From Bugula neritina (lineage: Eukaryota > Bryozoa > Gymnolaemata > Cheilostomatida > Bugulidae), in the NCBI GenBank assembly GCA_964035545.1, contig OZ037771.1:6614690-6678689 (forward strand): a stretch of 64,000 nt of DNA. The letters run 5' to 3'. Every line of letters begins with the position of its first letter. Position 1 is the stretch's first letter. A program made the position numbers and the translations under genes. The notes below the pieces were generated by a model, which was not told the origin of the DNA, made no database searches, and worked only from the letters and a program-made list of their open reading frames with translations. Of the stretch, positions 31,346 to 44,971 are shown piece by piece.

Positions 31346-32445
31346 GTGGCAAAGTAGGTAAAAATGACACATTCTTTATATTAGAGTTTGAGGATGGGGA
31401 TTTGAGTTTGGGATTGGGGTTTAAGGGTTTGGGGTTTAGAAAAAATTACCATCTGACCCAAATATGTCATAATTATGACTTACAATACAAAGGCGTATAC
31501 AAAATATGTATATATCTAATATTTGAGTGAAATCGGTCAGTTTTACTTTACCCAAAGCTAAAAAGAAATTTAATGAGTAATATTTGAGTATATCTGAACA
31601 AAGTGTCAAGTACACTATTGATGCATGTGAAAAAAATTAAAATAAACTAATAGCTAATTTTCTGATATGGAATTAAGTTGATGAGTCATTGTCCATTACA
31701 ACAGTCCTGTCGTCTGCTATAGGGCTGAAAAATAAACTATAGCTTCTAAATCTGATGTGATAAAATGAAGAATTAATAATTTATTTGAGGTATCCATACT
31801 GAAGGTTCTTGAGAGGCTGGGTGTAACATAAATCCAATTTATAAAGTAAAGCACAAAAGAAAGTTAAGTAAATTCTCTCTATCTCCTTATCTCTATGCTG
31901 TTATCAATTGACACTTATTATCACCATATATTCTGTTGATACTTAGCTATCAGCCATTATGTATCAGCTAACCCATTGCAATGTCACCATATATTCTCTC
32001 GATACTGCTATCGCTATTTGCTCATGGTCGGCAGTTGTTTAGCTATATTGCAGTGTTGATGATAACACTTTGACATCTCTGAAATACAAACCAAAAAAAG
32101 TGTAGCTACAATCTAATAGTTAATCTATTATTTATGAATTCTATTTGTTTTTTTTACAGCCATGTAAATAATGAAATGTTTCTTATATAAAAGTTTTGAA
32201 AATTATTTATAATTTTCAATGAGTAACTAAAATTTGCATTCTCAGTCTCATATTAATTTAATAATTTAAGCTGTGTCTGTATCTAAGCTCTATTTCTACT
32301 GTCTCATTTCATTAGATTATACATCCTCACAATCGTTCACTTCTATTTTTGCTCTCTTGCTTTTCAAAAATATTAATTTTTCATTTAAATCAAAGTCTTT
32401 TGGTTATTTATATACTGCTTGGGTTGTATGTAGGTACAAGTGAAC

Positions 32446-35400
32446 ATGGCTGAGACAACCTCTTATGAGTACAGATGTGGGTTTTGTTTGAGTTCCTACG
32501 AATATATGTCTGATCCAAGAACACTGGACTGTGGTCACTCGTTCTGTCTGAGATGTTTGAAGGGGGATCTTCAGGTTTATAAAAGAGTCGAGTGTCCAGA
32601 GTGCAAGTAAGTGGCAGAGCTGCTTGAAAGTCAAGTCAAGTCATGGTTGAAACAATGAATTTAAGTCAAGTTGATGTTGAGTCTAACAATGATTTTAATT
32701 GCCTTGAGTTTATTTGAGAAAATGAATAGTTTCTAAAATGTATTATAAATTATTTATTAGAGACAATTAGCCATTTGAATGAAAAATTCAGCAGTTTTAA
32801 TAGTTATAAATATATTAAATTTTTGTGTATGTATTTATAAATAACCAGTCAATATTTAGTATTTGCAACTCAGCACTGTCATCGAGATATAATACAAAAA
32901 TAATATTTTCTTTATCATAAGAGTTGTAGTATATGCTAGTATACAATATAAAGTTGAGAATTTACCAGTCGAGTACTTGTAGAGTAGTGGTTCCTACTGG
33001 AAGAGATTTAGATTTGCTGCCTCAAGCTCAACTGAACCAAAACGGCGCTGAAGAAGGAGCATCTTCTGGCGCCCCCGTTTGTGACAGTTGTGTGATGGAG
33101 AAAAGCAAAAAACAAGCTAAAGCAAAGTTCTTTTGTGAGACATGCAACATGAAATTTTGTACGAAACATGATCAGGTGGGTGGAATAGTAGTTATACTGG
33201 CTTCATGCAGTGATAGTGATGGCAATCGGTATCTCTGCATACTAAAGCAAGGCATATAATAGTTTTGGAAAGCTGGTTTCAGATCTACAGCTTTATATAA
33301 TACAGCATTTTGAAGGATAGTTATGAAACGAGAAGTTATCGTCTTTTGGGATCACTCATTATTTAACATTTTACATTGTGGAAGAAAAACTAAAATCAAT
33401 CAGAAACCTTTACACATGTAAACAATTTTACAGCAAAATGCAGTCTGTTTGCAAAATATTCGCTGATGCTTGTTTATTTTGTTACTGACCAAAAATTTAT
33501 CTTAAAATTCAACACAAATGATTGTAGTAACTGCATGCTTTGCACCGGTGCACCAGTTAATAAGATGTCTAACCACAGCCTTATTCAATGTTTAGACTTT
33601 AGTCAATATGCTGATATCATAGATGCACCAAGGGTTCTTTGGTACGAGTCATCCTAGGAAAAGTATAGCTGAGTATTTGGAGGCGCCAGACAAATTCAAA
33701 CCTCAATATTGTTCTTCTCACTCTGATAAAGAACTGTCATTAGCCTGTGAGAATTGTCTAAAGGTTCTCTGTGTAGACTGTGATCTTACCAGTGACGTCT
33801 GTACATTCACCGGTGAGTAATGTTCTGGTTACTTCTTTATCTAGCACTGGCAACATTCTGTTTCAATAAGTATGGAGGAAAGTCTGTGCCTTATGTTGAG
33901 TGCAAGTTCTAATGGTGTTTTGGTTCATCTTACAACACCAACTGCCAAGTAGCCATGATGTTTGCTCAATAGAGTTGATCTCTCATCTGTCACACTTCCT
34001 ATTTAGTGTGAAACTGTGACTGCTATTGCTATAGATATCCCCAGCTCTATTTGTATTTCTAAACAGATATTGCTCATGTGTGATTTGATGCTGTTTTTGT
34101 AGGGCGAGCTCCTCATCAACTGAAATCATTTACCGTTTTGTCGGCACGTCTTTACCAGGAGTACCATGAAGCTTTAAAGAACCTTAGCAATAAATCTAAG
34201 GCTATCTGCAAGCTAGAAAAACTGGCATGGAGGAGGTTAGAAATTGTAACAGCAAAGTCAGAGAAGATGCTAGAAGAAGTTGATGAGGCAACTGAAAAGC
34301 AGGTTAATTATCGAGTTTTTTTATCATAAATTATAATAATGTAATAATATATTATTATATTGATATAATAATTAATTTTTGAAGATCGCAGCAATACGTG
34401 AATGTGCTGAAACACTGAAACAAGAAATCAAAGAGTACATAGTCAAGTGTAATGAGCAGACCGAAGCTTATTCTCAACAGATGCTGTTGAATCTGAAGAC
34501 GGTGGATGCGAAAAGATCGGATGTTAGAAAAGTTGTTAAGAAGACGCACCTCTCTGATCTGATCAGGGAGAGTCGGAACATGACTACCGACATCAAAACT
34601 GTAACCGACTTGAATCCTGATAAGTTCCTGCTGGAAGAGAAAGCCTTATACAAAACGGGTGAGTTTGTGGTGTATTGATTCCCCAGTAGCCCCTGTAGTG
34701 TAAAGGTTGGCACGCTAACTTGCAAGTTAGAGGTCTGCGGTTCAATTCCTAATGGGACAGAGATTTATGCTGCGTTTATTGGATAGAGTTAGTATCTTCA
34801 TTATTTTAACTTAAGAGGATTATATTCATAACATTGCCATTACAAGGGTATATGTCAAGTGACACAGTTGTGTAGAGCAACATATTATTGTCCTCTTCTG
34901 GTATTTCTTTTACTAGACATCAATAAAAACTCACGCAAATTTATAGTCACTATACCTGTGAGAACCTCTGATGGAAAGGGTCTTAAAAGCGAGCAAAGAA
35001 CTCATTCATATGTGGCCGACATTAAATAATTTATTAAATTCAATTATTCTAATTTAGTTGTTTTTGGGGTTTGGTGAACTGGATGTAGAAAATTCTTTTT
35101 TATTATTTTCATTTTTATAGGTGAAAATCGTAAGATTGAGGTTGGAACTCGTTCTACTATTGTAAACTCGCTAAATGTGCAAAGAACAGTTTCAGCTTCA
35201 GGGAATCAGCCAAACTGTGCCACAACTCTATCTTCTGATAAACTGTTTATTGGGAATTCCACCAACATTCAACTTGTAAATCCACAAACAGGGACAAGAG
35301 GAACATCTATCAATTGCGCAGGGCTCATTCAGTTATCTTCCTTCAAGCAGAAGGTCTATGCTCTGGTGAATGTTGAAGGAGCTCAGGTGGTGAGACAGTA

Positions 35401-36119
35401 TTCAGCTGATCTTCAGACATCAACTGAAATTTTGACACGCGAGTCAGGTGCTATGACAAATTTTACTGTGGCAGGAGGTTTCGTTGTCTTAGTTGACAAT
35501 CCCAGCAAGTTGTTACGGGTATATGACTTGAGTGGCGCGCCACAGCTAGACTTGTCAATGGAGAATTTACCTGCTCAAATTACCCGCATCTGTTCCCTTG
35601 ATGAAGAGCATGTGGTGGTGGTTGCAGGTAATAGATTGTACTGTTTTGCTCTAGCTGGAGACAGCTTTCCTGCCTGGACTTCTGATCCTCTAGCAGGTGG
35701 CGTGCAGGTCTGCTGTGATGAAGTCACTGGGTACATATACGCAATATCTGGCCTAACAGTGTACCTGCTGTCCCCTGATGGTGAGTCACTTCTTATTGCA
35801 TTTCATGTGACCTATTCTATCTTCTATAATGTGATTATATTAGTAACAATATTTCAACTGCCAGAAATAATTTTTGTTCCCATTTCTGATTCAAATCAAC
35901 TAGCATTATAAATAATCACCAATTATGTTTAGAGCTACCATATTATTATCTTCTTCGTTTATTTTAGGAAAATGTATCAAGAATCTACAAATTGGCAACA
36001 ATCAGTATAGTGGTGGTGCGACAGCAGTATGTGTCTATGACCGCTGCTTATGTGCAACAGGATACTTTAATCAGATGTATGGTGGAAATTATCACTTACT
36101 TTGTTGCAATTTATATTAA
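32446..36119 (+). CDS. RING/B-box/coiled-coil/propeller protein (TRIM-like), copy A
   Basis: Seven exons: 32446-32606, 32983-33175, 33623-33812, 34103-34302, 34385-34658, 35121-35780 and 35968-36119; 1830 nt, 609 aa. The C3HC4 RING is at 11-53 (C11, C14, C29, H31, C34, C37, C50, C53), which in this family recruits E2 enzymes for ubiquitin transfer. The first B-box is at 87-116 (C-x2-C, C-x2-C, C-x2-H), the second at about 148-185. A coiled coil spans about 190-325. Residues about 340-609 look like a beta-propeller of NHL/WD type, with repeated V-Y-A-L-V, L-R-V-Y-D-L and L-Y-C-F-A-L strands; no filamin domain is visible. The last exon is Cys-rich. The ATG follows a possible 5'-UTR acceptor, and AATAAA sits at 36355. 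Substrate unknown. Copy B lies 8.9 kb downstream. Confidence 0.88.
34689..34758 (+). repeat. tRNA-like sequence in TRIM-A intron 5
   Basis: GCCCCTGTAGTGTAAAGGTT fits a D-arm/A box and CGGTTCAATTCC a B box. The acceptor stem pairs poorly and the anticodon loop is not seven bases, so this is a tRNA-derived repeat, not a working tRNA. The counterpart at 43541-43610 has a decayed B box. Confidence 0.6.
34920..35022 (-). mobile_element. SINE tail fragment, minus strand
   Basis: The reverse complement matches the 3' half of the SINE at 21794-22010 (TTTCCATCAG, then GACTATAAATTTGCGTGAG). It lacks the tRNA head, so it is a 5'-truncated copy. It predates the tandem duplication because 43773-43875 carries it too. 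Confidence 0.65.
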
Positions 36120-37826
36120 TAATGTAAATCCTTTCTTGACTTTTAGTTAATAGCGGCTTTAAAATATGCAAAGTCAAAATGTTTTATTTTACTGATCACA
36201 ACACAAAACCGCATTGTTCAACTTGCTGTCAGGTCAAAGCACTGCATTATGACTATATTAATTAGCACTACTCTACAGCTAAAAGTGTGTGTTATTTTAT
36301 TTTCTAGTTTAAATTACAATGTAGTTAGATGATTTACAAAGCTTTTTTGCGAGCAATAAATTTAGTTACTAGACATATCATGTTTGGTTGTCTGTTCAAA
36401 GTTTATAAGTTTTTCTGGTGATGGCAATTTTCTTGCTAGCAAGAATTAATATATTACAGGTGTATAGCAAGAATATTTATGCTATATCATGTAGTTTTTC
36501 AGTGAAAATGTAGATTCAAGTTTGGATTATTTTACTGCAAAAGGAAAAGTATCCAACTAGAAGTGACCACATACATGATAAATGAATAAACCAAAACAGC
36601 TAACATCCCATATTTCAAGTCCTGTCATATCCCAATTCTTTACAATTGTAAGCTGCCAATACATATGACAACAGCCAGTAAGAGTATCTTCCCTTAACCA
36701 ATAATACTGCAGCTTAGCACCCTTCCTCCAAAATGCATTCAGCAAATGCAATTAGCATAAAATACCTGATATATTTACAGCAACTTTCTTGCTGATACTG
36801 CAGAGGTAATTCTCTTTCATAAACAGACAACTCTACTAACAAGGTTGTCTTCGGGTCTAGCTCTCTGGTAGATATTCAATCAAATAAAAGTCTAAAAGTG
36901 GCACACAAAAATACTATATCATGATGCAAAGTAAGAGTTTAGTTGTTACCTTACAGTACAATGATAGCAGCAACCAATCTGTAACAGCCAAATTGTTTGC
37001 TTGGTGGCCAGTATTTGGAATAATATTATACCAGTTACATGATATATGACGTACATGCTATACGGGTTAGTGAGATCTGTAAAGATAAATCATAATTCTA
37101 CAATGAACCATATATCAACTTCACATGTGCTTTAAACCTTTGCCTAGTCAAACAAAGTTTATTTTCATTAACTATTTAAATTTTCAAGCTGAATTATATA
37201 CAAAACATTAGTATACCTGTGAAAATATTTACCCAGCATGGCCATATTGAATTTTTAAAAAACATTTCATATAACTAAAGTCACCACTACAAAGTATCTT
37301 GATTATTTACTTGTGTAATATATAAGTAATGTGGAAGTAATTCTTGTATAAGCTCATCATGCCTGGAATATGCCCTTCAAATTGTTTAACCCAACAGGCA
37401 ATGAGTCCTGAGTTTATTCATTGGCTGTAATTTGTGCTGAAAAATGGAGCCCATTTAACTACTTATATACACCAGGCACATAAATAAATATACAGATATG
37501 CAAACAATAACAGTGGAAGAAATCAAAAATAGAAATAATAATAAATACACTGCATAAACAATGGCATTAGAATAAGGAGAAATTTTTATCAATGCAATCG
37601 GTACTCATAAATATTGTAGTAACTTTGTGGGTTGAATGTAACTAAGTGCTGAACATAACTCTTTTTAAGAGAGAACAAGATGTAGGGTAGTCTTCAGTAG
37701 AATCAATATTTATTGTAGCCTGTATCAGGTGAGTTTTAGTGGGAGACTGAATCTACACTGGAAACTCGCCTGCTTTAGACTAACAGAACACGCACACAAA
37801 AGAATCCTTTGTTGGCCGAATTTTGG
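36120..37826. other. TRIM-A 3' region and inter-unit spacer
   Basis: The first 1.5 kb matches 44972-46360 but has no credible coding frame in either copy. About 37620-37826 is the only spacer between the duplicated units. No gene seen. Confidence 0.5.
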
Positions 37827-38279
37827 ACAACTATTCCAGCTCAGTGGTGATAGCAGTAACATGATTCGAGCAACATCTAGCCGAATAAAGGGAATTCCCC
37901 CGTAGTTAGACCATAGCCTGTGTTCTTACGTAGGTTAAATGGTGACTAGTTTTTATTAACTTTAAAATGATGAATGCGTGCTGCTACATAAAGTTGTGCT
38001 ATAGCTAGTGCTATGTTTTATTTACCACTAAATCTGGCATGCGGTGGATCCTTCATTAGCTACTGTCTATCAGATAACCGCATAGTTTGAAGCCTCTGCT
38101 CTAACTTACGTGTTTGTTCCCTCCTTGACAGAGGACCACTCCTTGAAACTAGATTCTATATTAACACAACTTCAACCTTAGTGTAGTTCTTCTTGTTACA
38201 CAAGCTACGGTTGCTTCCAGCTCCTGCAGAACTCAGAGTCAGTTTATCATTATGTATCTTTAGACATGAAATACTATTA

Positions 38280-38530
38280 CTGCATTAGTTATTTAGTATT
38301 ACTTGTTGCTTCATATTAAATGCTTATCATGATAATTTAGATTATTTGTATGATTATGATATTATCATCATTTTAATATTAATAATAACACTAGTATATT
38401 TTGTTACCATTACCATCATCAAAAAGATATCAATGCCAAGGTGCATACTCATACTCATAGTGATGGTGATACTGATAGTAATACTGATAGTGATACTCAT
38501 ACTGGTGCAATTGCATTAACTCAGTAGTCA
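38280..38530. repeat. Scrambled ATGAT/ACTGATAGT word tract
   Basis: Words such as CATCATGAT, GTGATACTGATAGTAATACTGATAG and their complements without a strict period. It corresponds to 30390-30540 plus 31060-31190 of unit A, but with different repeat numbers. Confidence 0.5.
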
Positions 38531-38546
38531 CTGTTATTATTACTAT

Positions 38547-38853
38547 TGTTATGTTTTTCAGATTTAGGGTTGATATGCTATCCAGAGAGTCTAATTGCTT
38601 GCTATAGAACTGCACCAGGTTAAGTCGAGTGAACGAGTATATATTTTACACACAAGAATACATTATAAAAACGATACAAATACATCTGACAATTTACACA
38701 TCTAATCTATTCAGCACTCTAACTTCGACTGAGTTAGCAGCGGGAAACTATACTTGCTGCTAACTATTAAACACGCTAATTGGCTATCAATTGTTCCGGG
38801 TCAATTACGCGACCCCACATGTTGTGCTGCTGGTAGCTCCACGAGCCACCACA
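38547..38853 (-). mobile_element. Solo LTR in unit B
   Basis: A 307-bp insertion absent from unit A, bounded by CTAT at 38543-38546 and 38854-38857. On the plus strand it begins TGTTATG and ends CCACCACA; on the minus strand it begins TGTGGTGGC, so TG..CA ends hold either way. The minus orientation is preferred because TGTGGT also starts the LTR at 20178. Confidence 0.6.
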
Positions 38854-38899
38854 CTATTAGTACTAATTCAATTAATGATATCATATACCTAATCTTATA

Positions 38900-39910
38900 G
38901 AAAGTCCCAGGTAGCAAAAGACCTTACAAAATCTAAGTCAAGACCGCAGTTTTGAACTTGAACAGTGCATGGGATTTGTTACAATTCGTGATAGTAATAA
39001 TGATAACAATTGTCATCCTCACACTGACAACGGTTCTAATAGTAATACTAAAATACTGTACCTACTAAAATAACAATTGTTAGTTTGAGTTTCAATCTTT
39101 CTATAAAACTCTTCTGATTAAGATTGTCCGTGTATCTGCATGTCACTGAACTAGTTTTATTCTCTAGGTGCAAACATTAATATTTAAACTTGCTGTCACT
39201 AATTAATGCTGTTTAAGATAATTCCAACTTGAAAGTAAGCCACTTTTGGCAGCATAGTGTGCTGTACATAGAGCAACACTAGTTGCGGAAAATTGCTCTG
39301 ATTCTGATTAGTTTTATGAACACATTTAGTGATTCAATTATTAACCATGCATAATATCATTCCTCTGAGGCTTTCCAAGCTAACTCCAATCCAGGTAGAT
39401 ACTTTCTTAGTCTGAAGCCTCTAGTACTCTGGGGTTGGGTTAGGTTTTCTAAAATTCTGCGGTAAATACTGAGGGAGGGGAGAGTAAGAAATTGATTTTC
39501 AAATAAATGTTAAACCTTGTAAAAAGATTTTGTATTTTAGCATGTATCTAAGAAAAATAGTTTGCTACGCTGCGTCTTGCACTGAAAAGTTTAACTTGTC
39601 TTAAATGACTTCTTGGGTATATTTTTCAGTTGAATCTCTACAACCAACTCACAGAGGGACTAGCTAAATGTTAATAAAATCAAATCTTTAGCTATTTTCT
39701 TCAATAAAAATTACAAAAATAAAAGTTTTTGTTGAGTCACAGGCTATTGATTTTTTTTATTTTACTTGCTATATTTTTACACAGTTGCTGGTTTGTAGGT
39801 TATATAACCTTTACAATACAAGCAAAGCTTCTTGCTTCCTTCTAATATATTGTCATATTTTGTGTAAGCTTGTAGTTTATAAATTGTATAAAAGTGAAAG
39901 CTTATTATAA
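38900..39910. other. Unit-B-specific sequence, no gene
   Basis: About 1 kb without a counterpart in unit A. No ORF, terminal repeats or RNA features recognised. Confidence 0.4.
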
Positions 39911-40190
39911 ATGACCATCTGACCCAAATATGTCATAATTATGACCTACAATGCTAAGGTATGTGCAACATATGTATATATCTAATATTTGAGTCAAATT
40001 GTTAACAGTTATATTTTACCCAAAGCTAAAAAGAAATTTAATGAGTAATATTTGAGTGTATCTGAACTAAGTGTCAAATACACTGTTGATCCATATGAAA
40101 AAATTTAAATAAGCTTTAAATAGCTAATTTTCTGATGTGAAACTAAGTTGATTACTAATTGGCCATTACAACAGTCCCTGCATCTGCTAT

Positions 40191-40615
40191 AGCCAATAAT
40201 AATTTATCCCACAATTCATCACAACCTCATAATTCCTATACAAAACTACACCCTGATCAATAGACCCTTTTCACAATTCCCTCTAGGGGAATTTGTATTT
40301 TGAAGTTGTCTCCTCCCACACGGGCCAGGTGTAGTCTCCATGATATATAGAATCAGCACATAAAATCAGTAGAAATTTAAGGTTTGTGTGATGACTATTG
40401 CTAGTACGAGTTTCATTTTTTCTGAGATAATTATTTTGGCATAAGCACACAGATTAGCAGTTCCAGAAAAATTTTAAAATTTTCTTTCTTGACGAACCTT
40501 GAAGGAGCTGGTGACCCAGTTTTCAGATTGGCGTACATTGTTAATCACCACTGACACACTGGGACTATAAGGCTGCAATATAATAGAATTAGTAGAGTTT
40601 GATGCTTTTGTTTGA
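40191..40615. other. 425-bp segment present only in unit B
   Basis: It lies between CATCTGCTATAG and GGGCTGAAAAATAAACTATAG, which are contiguous in unit A near 31715-31730. Either an insertion in B or a deletion in A. No terminal inverted repeat or clean target duplication seen. Confidence 0.55.
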
Positions 40616-41340
40616 GGGCTGAAAAATAAACTATAGTTTCTAAAACTGATGTGATAAAATGAAGAATTAATAATTTATTTGAAGTATCCATACTGAAGGT
40701 TCTTGACAGGTATAACATCAATCCAATTTATAAAGTAAAGCACAAAAGAAAGTTAAGTAAATTCTCTCTATCTCCTTATATCTATACTGTGTACATGCAG
40801 CTTTATTACCATATAGTCTCTTGATACTTGGCCATCAGCCATTATGTATCGGCTATCAGCTAACCCATTGCAATGTCACCATATATTCTCTCGATACTGC
40901 TATCGCTATTTGCTCATGGTCGTCAGTTGTTTAGCTATATTGCAGTGTTGATGATAACACTTTGACATCTCTGAAATACAAAGCAGAAAGAGTGCAGCTA
41001 CAATCTAATAGTTAATCTATTATTCATGAATTCTATTTGTTTTTTCACAGCCATATAAAAGATAAAAAAAATTTTTTATATAAAGTTTTAAAAATTATTT
41101 ATAATTTTCAATGAGTAACTTAAATTTGCATTCTCAGTCTCATATTAATTTAATAATTTAAGCTGTGTCTGTATCTAAGCTCTATTTCTACGGTCTCATC
41201 TCATTAGATTATACATCCTCACAATCGTTCACTTCTATTTTTTCTCTTTTGCTTATTGGCAACAATATTAATTTTTCATTTAAATGAAAATTTTCCAATT
41301 ATTTATATGCTGTTTGGGTTGTATGTAGTTACAAGTGAAC

Positions 41341-44300
41341 ATGGCTGAGACAACCTTTTATGACTACAAATGTGGGTTTTGTTTGAGTTCCTATGAATAT
41401 ATGTCTGATCCAAGAACACTGGACTGCGGTCACTCGTTCTGTCTGAGATGTTTGAAGGGAGATCTTCAGGTCTATAAAAGAGTCGAGTGTCCAGAGTGCA
41501 AGTAAGTGCCAGAGTTGCTTGAAAGTCAAGTCCAGTCAAGTCGTGGTTGAATGAAGAGTTTAAATCAGCTTGATGTTGAGTATAACAATGATTTTAGTTG
41601 GCTTGAGTTTATTTGAATGATTTACAAGTTTTCACATAATTGAAAACTTCTCTAGATTTATTAAAAATACCGACATTTGGCCGTTTAAATGGAAAATTCA
41701 GTGGTTTTAATGGTTATAAATATAATAGATTTGTGTATATGTATTTATAAACAACTAGCAAATAATTAGTGTTTGTAATTCAAAATTGCCATCTAGATAT
41801 AATATAAAAATATTTTCTTTATCATAAGAGTTGTAGTATATGCTAGTATACAATATAAAGTTAAGAATTTACCAGTTGAGTACTTGTAGAGTAGTGGTTC
41901 CTACTGGAAAAGATTTAGATTCACTGCCTCAAGCTCAACTGAACCAAAAAGGCTCTGAAGAAGGGGCATGTTCTGACGCCCCCGTTTGTGACAGTTGTGT
42001 GATGGAGAAAAGCAAAAAACAAGCTATAGCAAAGTTCTTTTGTGAGACATGCAACATGAAATTTTGCATGAAACATGATCAGGTGGGTGGAATCGTAGTT
42101 ATACTGGCTTCATGCAGTGATTTGTATCTTTCTGCTAACGCAAGGCATAGAATTTTAGAAAGCTAGTGTGAGATCTACAGTTTTATATATTACAGCATAT
42201 TTGAAAGGATGGTTATGACATAAGAAGTTTTGGAATCTCACACCATTTAACATTTCAGATATTGGATGAAGAACTAAAATAAATCAGAAACCTTTACCCA
42301 TGTAAACAATTTTGCAGCAAAATGCAGTTTTTTTGCGAAATATTCACCGATGCTAATTTATTTTGTTACTGACCTTAAAATTTAAGACAAATGATTGTAG
42401 TAACTGCATGCTTAGCACCGGTGCAACAGTTAATAAGATGTTTAGCCCCTGCCTTATCCAATGTTTAGACTTTACTCAATATGGTGATATCATAGATGCA
42501 CCAGGGGTTCTTTGGTACGAGTCATCCCAGGAAAAGTATAACTGAGTATATGGAGGCGCCAGACAAATTCAAACCTCAATATTGTTCTTCTCACTCTGAT
42601 AAAGAACTGTCATTAGCCTGTGAGAGTTGTCTGAAGGTTCTCTGTGTAAACTGTGATTTTACCAGTGACGTCTGTACATCCACGGGTAGGTAATGTTCTG
42701 ATTACTTCCCTTGGCAACATTCTGTTTCAATAAGCATGGAGGAAAGTCTATGCCTTATGTTGGACACAAGTTCTAATTCCTTGCGTGTTTTTTGGTTCAT
42801 CTTACAGCACCAACTACTGAGTAGCCATGTTCACCTGATGCAGCTAATCTCTCATTTTAATATAAAATTATGACTCCTATTGCGATAGACATCACCAGCC
42901 CTACTTCTGTTTTAAACAGATACTTTTCTATGTTATGGGATGTTGTTTTTGTAGAGCAAACTTCTCATCGTCTGAATTCATTTACCGCTTTCTCAACACG
43001 TCTTTACCAGGAGTACGATGAAGCTGTAAAGAACTTTAACGATAAATCTAAGGCTATCTGCAAGCTAGAAAAACTGGCATGGAGGAGGTTAGAATTTGTA
43101 ACAGCAAAGTCAGAGAAGATGCTAGAAGAAGTTGATGAGGCAACTGAAGAACAGGTTTTTTATCAAGTCGTTTATGATAGATTATAATAATGTAATAATA
43201 TTATTATTATATTGATATAATAATTAATTTTTGAAGATCGCAGCGATACGTGAATATGCTGAAACACTGAAACAAGAAATCAAAGAGTACATAGTCAAGT
43301 GTAATGAGCAGACCGAAGCTTATTCCCAACAGATGCTGTTGAATCTGAAGACGGTGGATGAGAAAAGATCGAATATAAGGACAGCTGTTAAGAAGACGCA
43401 CCTCTCTGATCTAATCAGGGAGAGTCGGAACATGACTACCGACATCAAAACTGTAACCGACTTGAATCCTGATAAGTTTCTGCTGGAAGAGAAAGCTTTA
43501 TACAAAACGGGTGAGTTTGTGGTGTATTGATTCCTCAGTAGCCCCTGTAGTGTAAAGGTTGGCACGCTAACTTGCAAGTTGGACGTCTGTGGTTTAATTT
43601 CTAATGGGACATAGATTTATGCTGCGTTTATTGGATAGAGTTAGTATCTTCATTATTTTAACTTAAGAGGATTATATTCATAACATTGCCATTACAAGGG
43701 TATATGTCAAGTGACACAGTTGTGCAGAGCAACATGTTATTGTCCTCTTTTGGAATTTCTTTTACTAGGCATCAATAAAAACTCTAGCAAGTTTATAGTC
43801 GCTGTACCTGTGTGAACCTCTAATGGAAAGGGTTTTTTAAAGCGGGCAAAGGATTTATTCATATGTGACGGACATTATTTAATCTAATAAATTCAATTAT
43901 TCTAATTTAGTTGTTTTTTCGGATTTTGTGAACTGGATGTAGAAAAGTTTTTATTATTTCAATTTGTATAGGTGAAAATCGTAAGATTGGGGTTGGAATA
44001 CATTCTACTATTCCGAATTGTGTAAATTTTCAAAGAACAGTTGCTCCGTCATGGGATCAGCCAAGCTGTGCCACAATTCTATCTTCTGATAAACTGTTTA
44101 TTGGGAGTTCCACAGACATTCAACTTGTGAATCCACAAACAGGGACAAGAGGAACATCTATCAATTGCGCAGGGCTCATCCAATTATCTTCCTTCAAGCA
44201 GAAGGTCTATGCTCTGGTGAATGTTAGAGGAGCTCAGGTGGTGAGACAGTATTCAGCTGATCTTCAGACGTCAACTGACATCTTGACACGCGAGTCAGGT

Positions 44301-44971
44301 GCTATGACAAGTCTTACTGTGGCAGGAGGTTTCGTTGTCTTGGTTGACAATCCCAGCAAGTTGTTACGGGTATATGACTTGAGTGGTTCGCCACAGCTAG
44401 ACTTGTCAATGAAGAATTTACCTGCTCAAATTACCTGCATCTGCTCCCTCGATGAAGAGCATGTGGTGGTGGTTGCTGGTGATAGATTATACTGTTTTGC
44501 TCTAGCTGGAGACAGCTTTCCTGCCTGGACTTCTGATCCTCTAGCAGGTGGCGTGCAGGTCTGCTGTGATGAAGTCACTGGGTACATATACGCAATATCT
44601 GGCCTAACAGTGTACCTGCTGTCCCCTGGTGGTGAGTCACTTCTTATTGCATTTAATTTGACCTATTCTATCTTCTTTAATGTGATTATATTAGTAACAA
44701 TATTTAAACTGCTAGAAATAATCTTATGTTCCCATTTCTGATTCAAATCAACTAGCATTATAAATAACCACCAATGATGTTTTTTACCATATTATTGTTT
44801 TCTTTGTTAATTTTAGGGAAATATATCAAGAATCTACAAATGAGCAACAATCAGTATGGTAGTGGTATGTGTCTATGTCTATGTGTCTATGACCGCTGCT
44901 TATGCGCAGTACAAAACCAGAGACAGGGGTTTGGTGGAATTTCTCGCTTAATTTGTTGCGATTTATACTAA
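41341..44971 (+). CDS. RING/B-box/coiled-coil/propeller protein (TRIM-like), copy B
   Basis: Seven exons with the same phases as copy A: 41341-41501, 41890-42082, 42496-42685, 42955-43154, 43237-43510, 43972-44631 and 44817-44971; 1833 nt, 610 aa. All RING and B-box metal ligands of copy A are kept. The RING, coiled coil and middle of the propeller are almost identical to A. The first ~45 residues of exon 6 and the last exon have changed heavily: G-V-G-I-H-S-T-I-P replaces E-V-G-T-R-S-T-I-V, and a Cys/Leu-rich insert precedes V-Y-D-R-C-L-C-A. Both reading frames are intact, so both copies are probably functional. AATAAA lies at 45169. It is likely a ubiquitin ligase by family; the target is unknown. 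Confidence 0.88.
43541..43610 (+). repeat. tRNA-like sequence in TRIM-B intron 5
   Basis: Duplicate of 34689-34758. The B box has decayed to GTGGTTTAATTTC. Confidence 0.55.
43773..43875 (-). mobile_element. SINE tail fragment, minus strand (duplicate)
   Basis: Counterpart of 34920-35022 in unit B, with a few more changes. Confidence 0.6.

Larger units (their letters stand above)
29950..37620 (+). repeat. Tandem duplication, unit A
   Basis: Direct partner of 37827-46360. Matching landmarks in order: ATGATTCGAGCAAC (about 29987 / 37852), CTTACGTGTTTGTTCCCTCC (about 30225 / 38105), AAAAGATA-CAATGCCAA (about 31085 / 38412), ACCATCTGACCCAAATATGT (31448 / 39914), all seven TRIM-like exons, and GGTACTCATAA at the end (about 37600 / 46350). 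Unit A holds an LTR-like insertion near 30551-31025. Confidence 0.85.

Noticed and set aside
31249-31530. 93-codon ORF with N-G-T-G-N repeats
   Set aside because: Translation of a 15-bp minisatellite; no start context or splice support, and it is absent from unit B.
34689-34758. Functional tRNA gene
   Set aside because: The A and B boxes fit, but the acceptor stem has mismatches and the anticodon loop is not seven bases; the duplicate copy is more decayed. A tRNA-derived repeat fits better.
41303-41539. Minus-strand ORFs over TRIM exon 1 (also 32404-32634)
   Set aside because: Shadows of the RING exon on the other strand; conservation follows the plus-strand codons.
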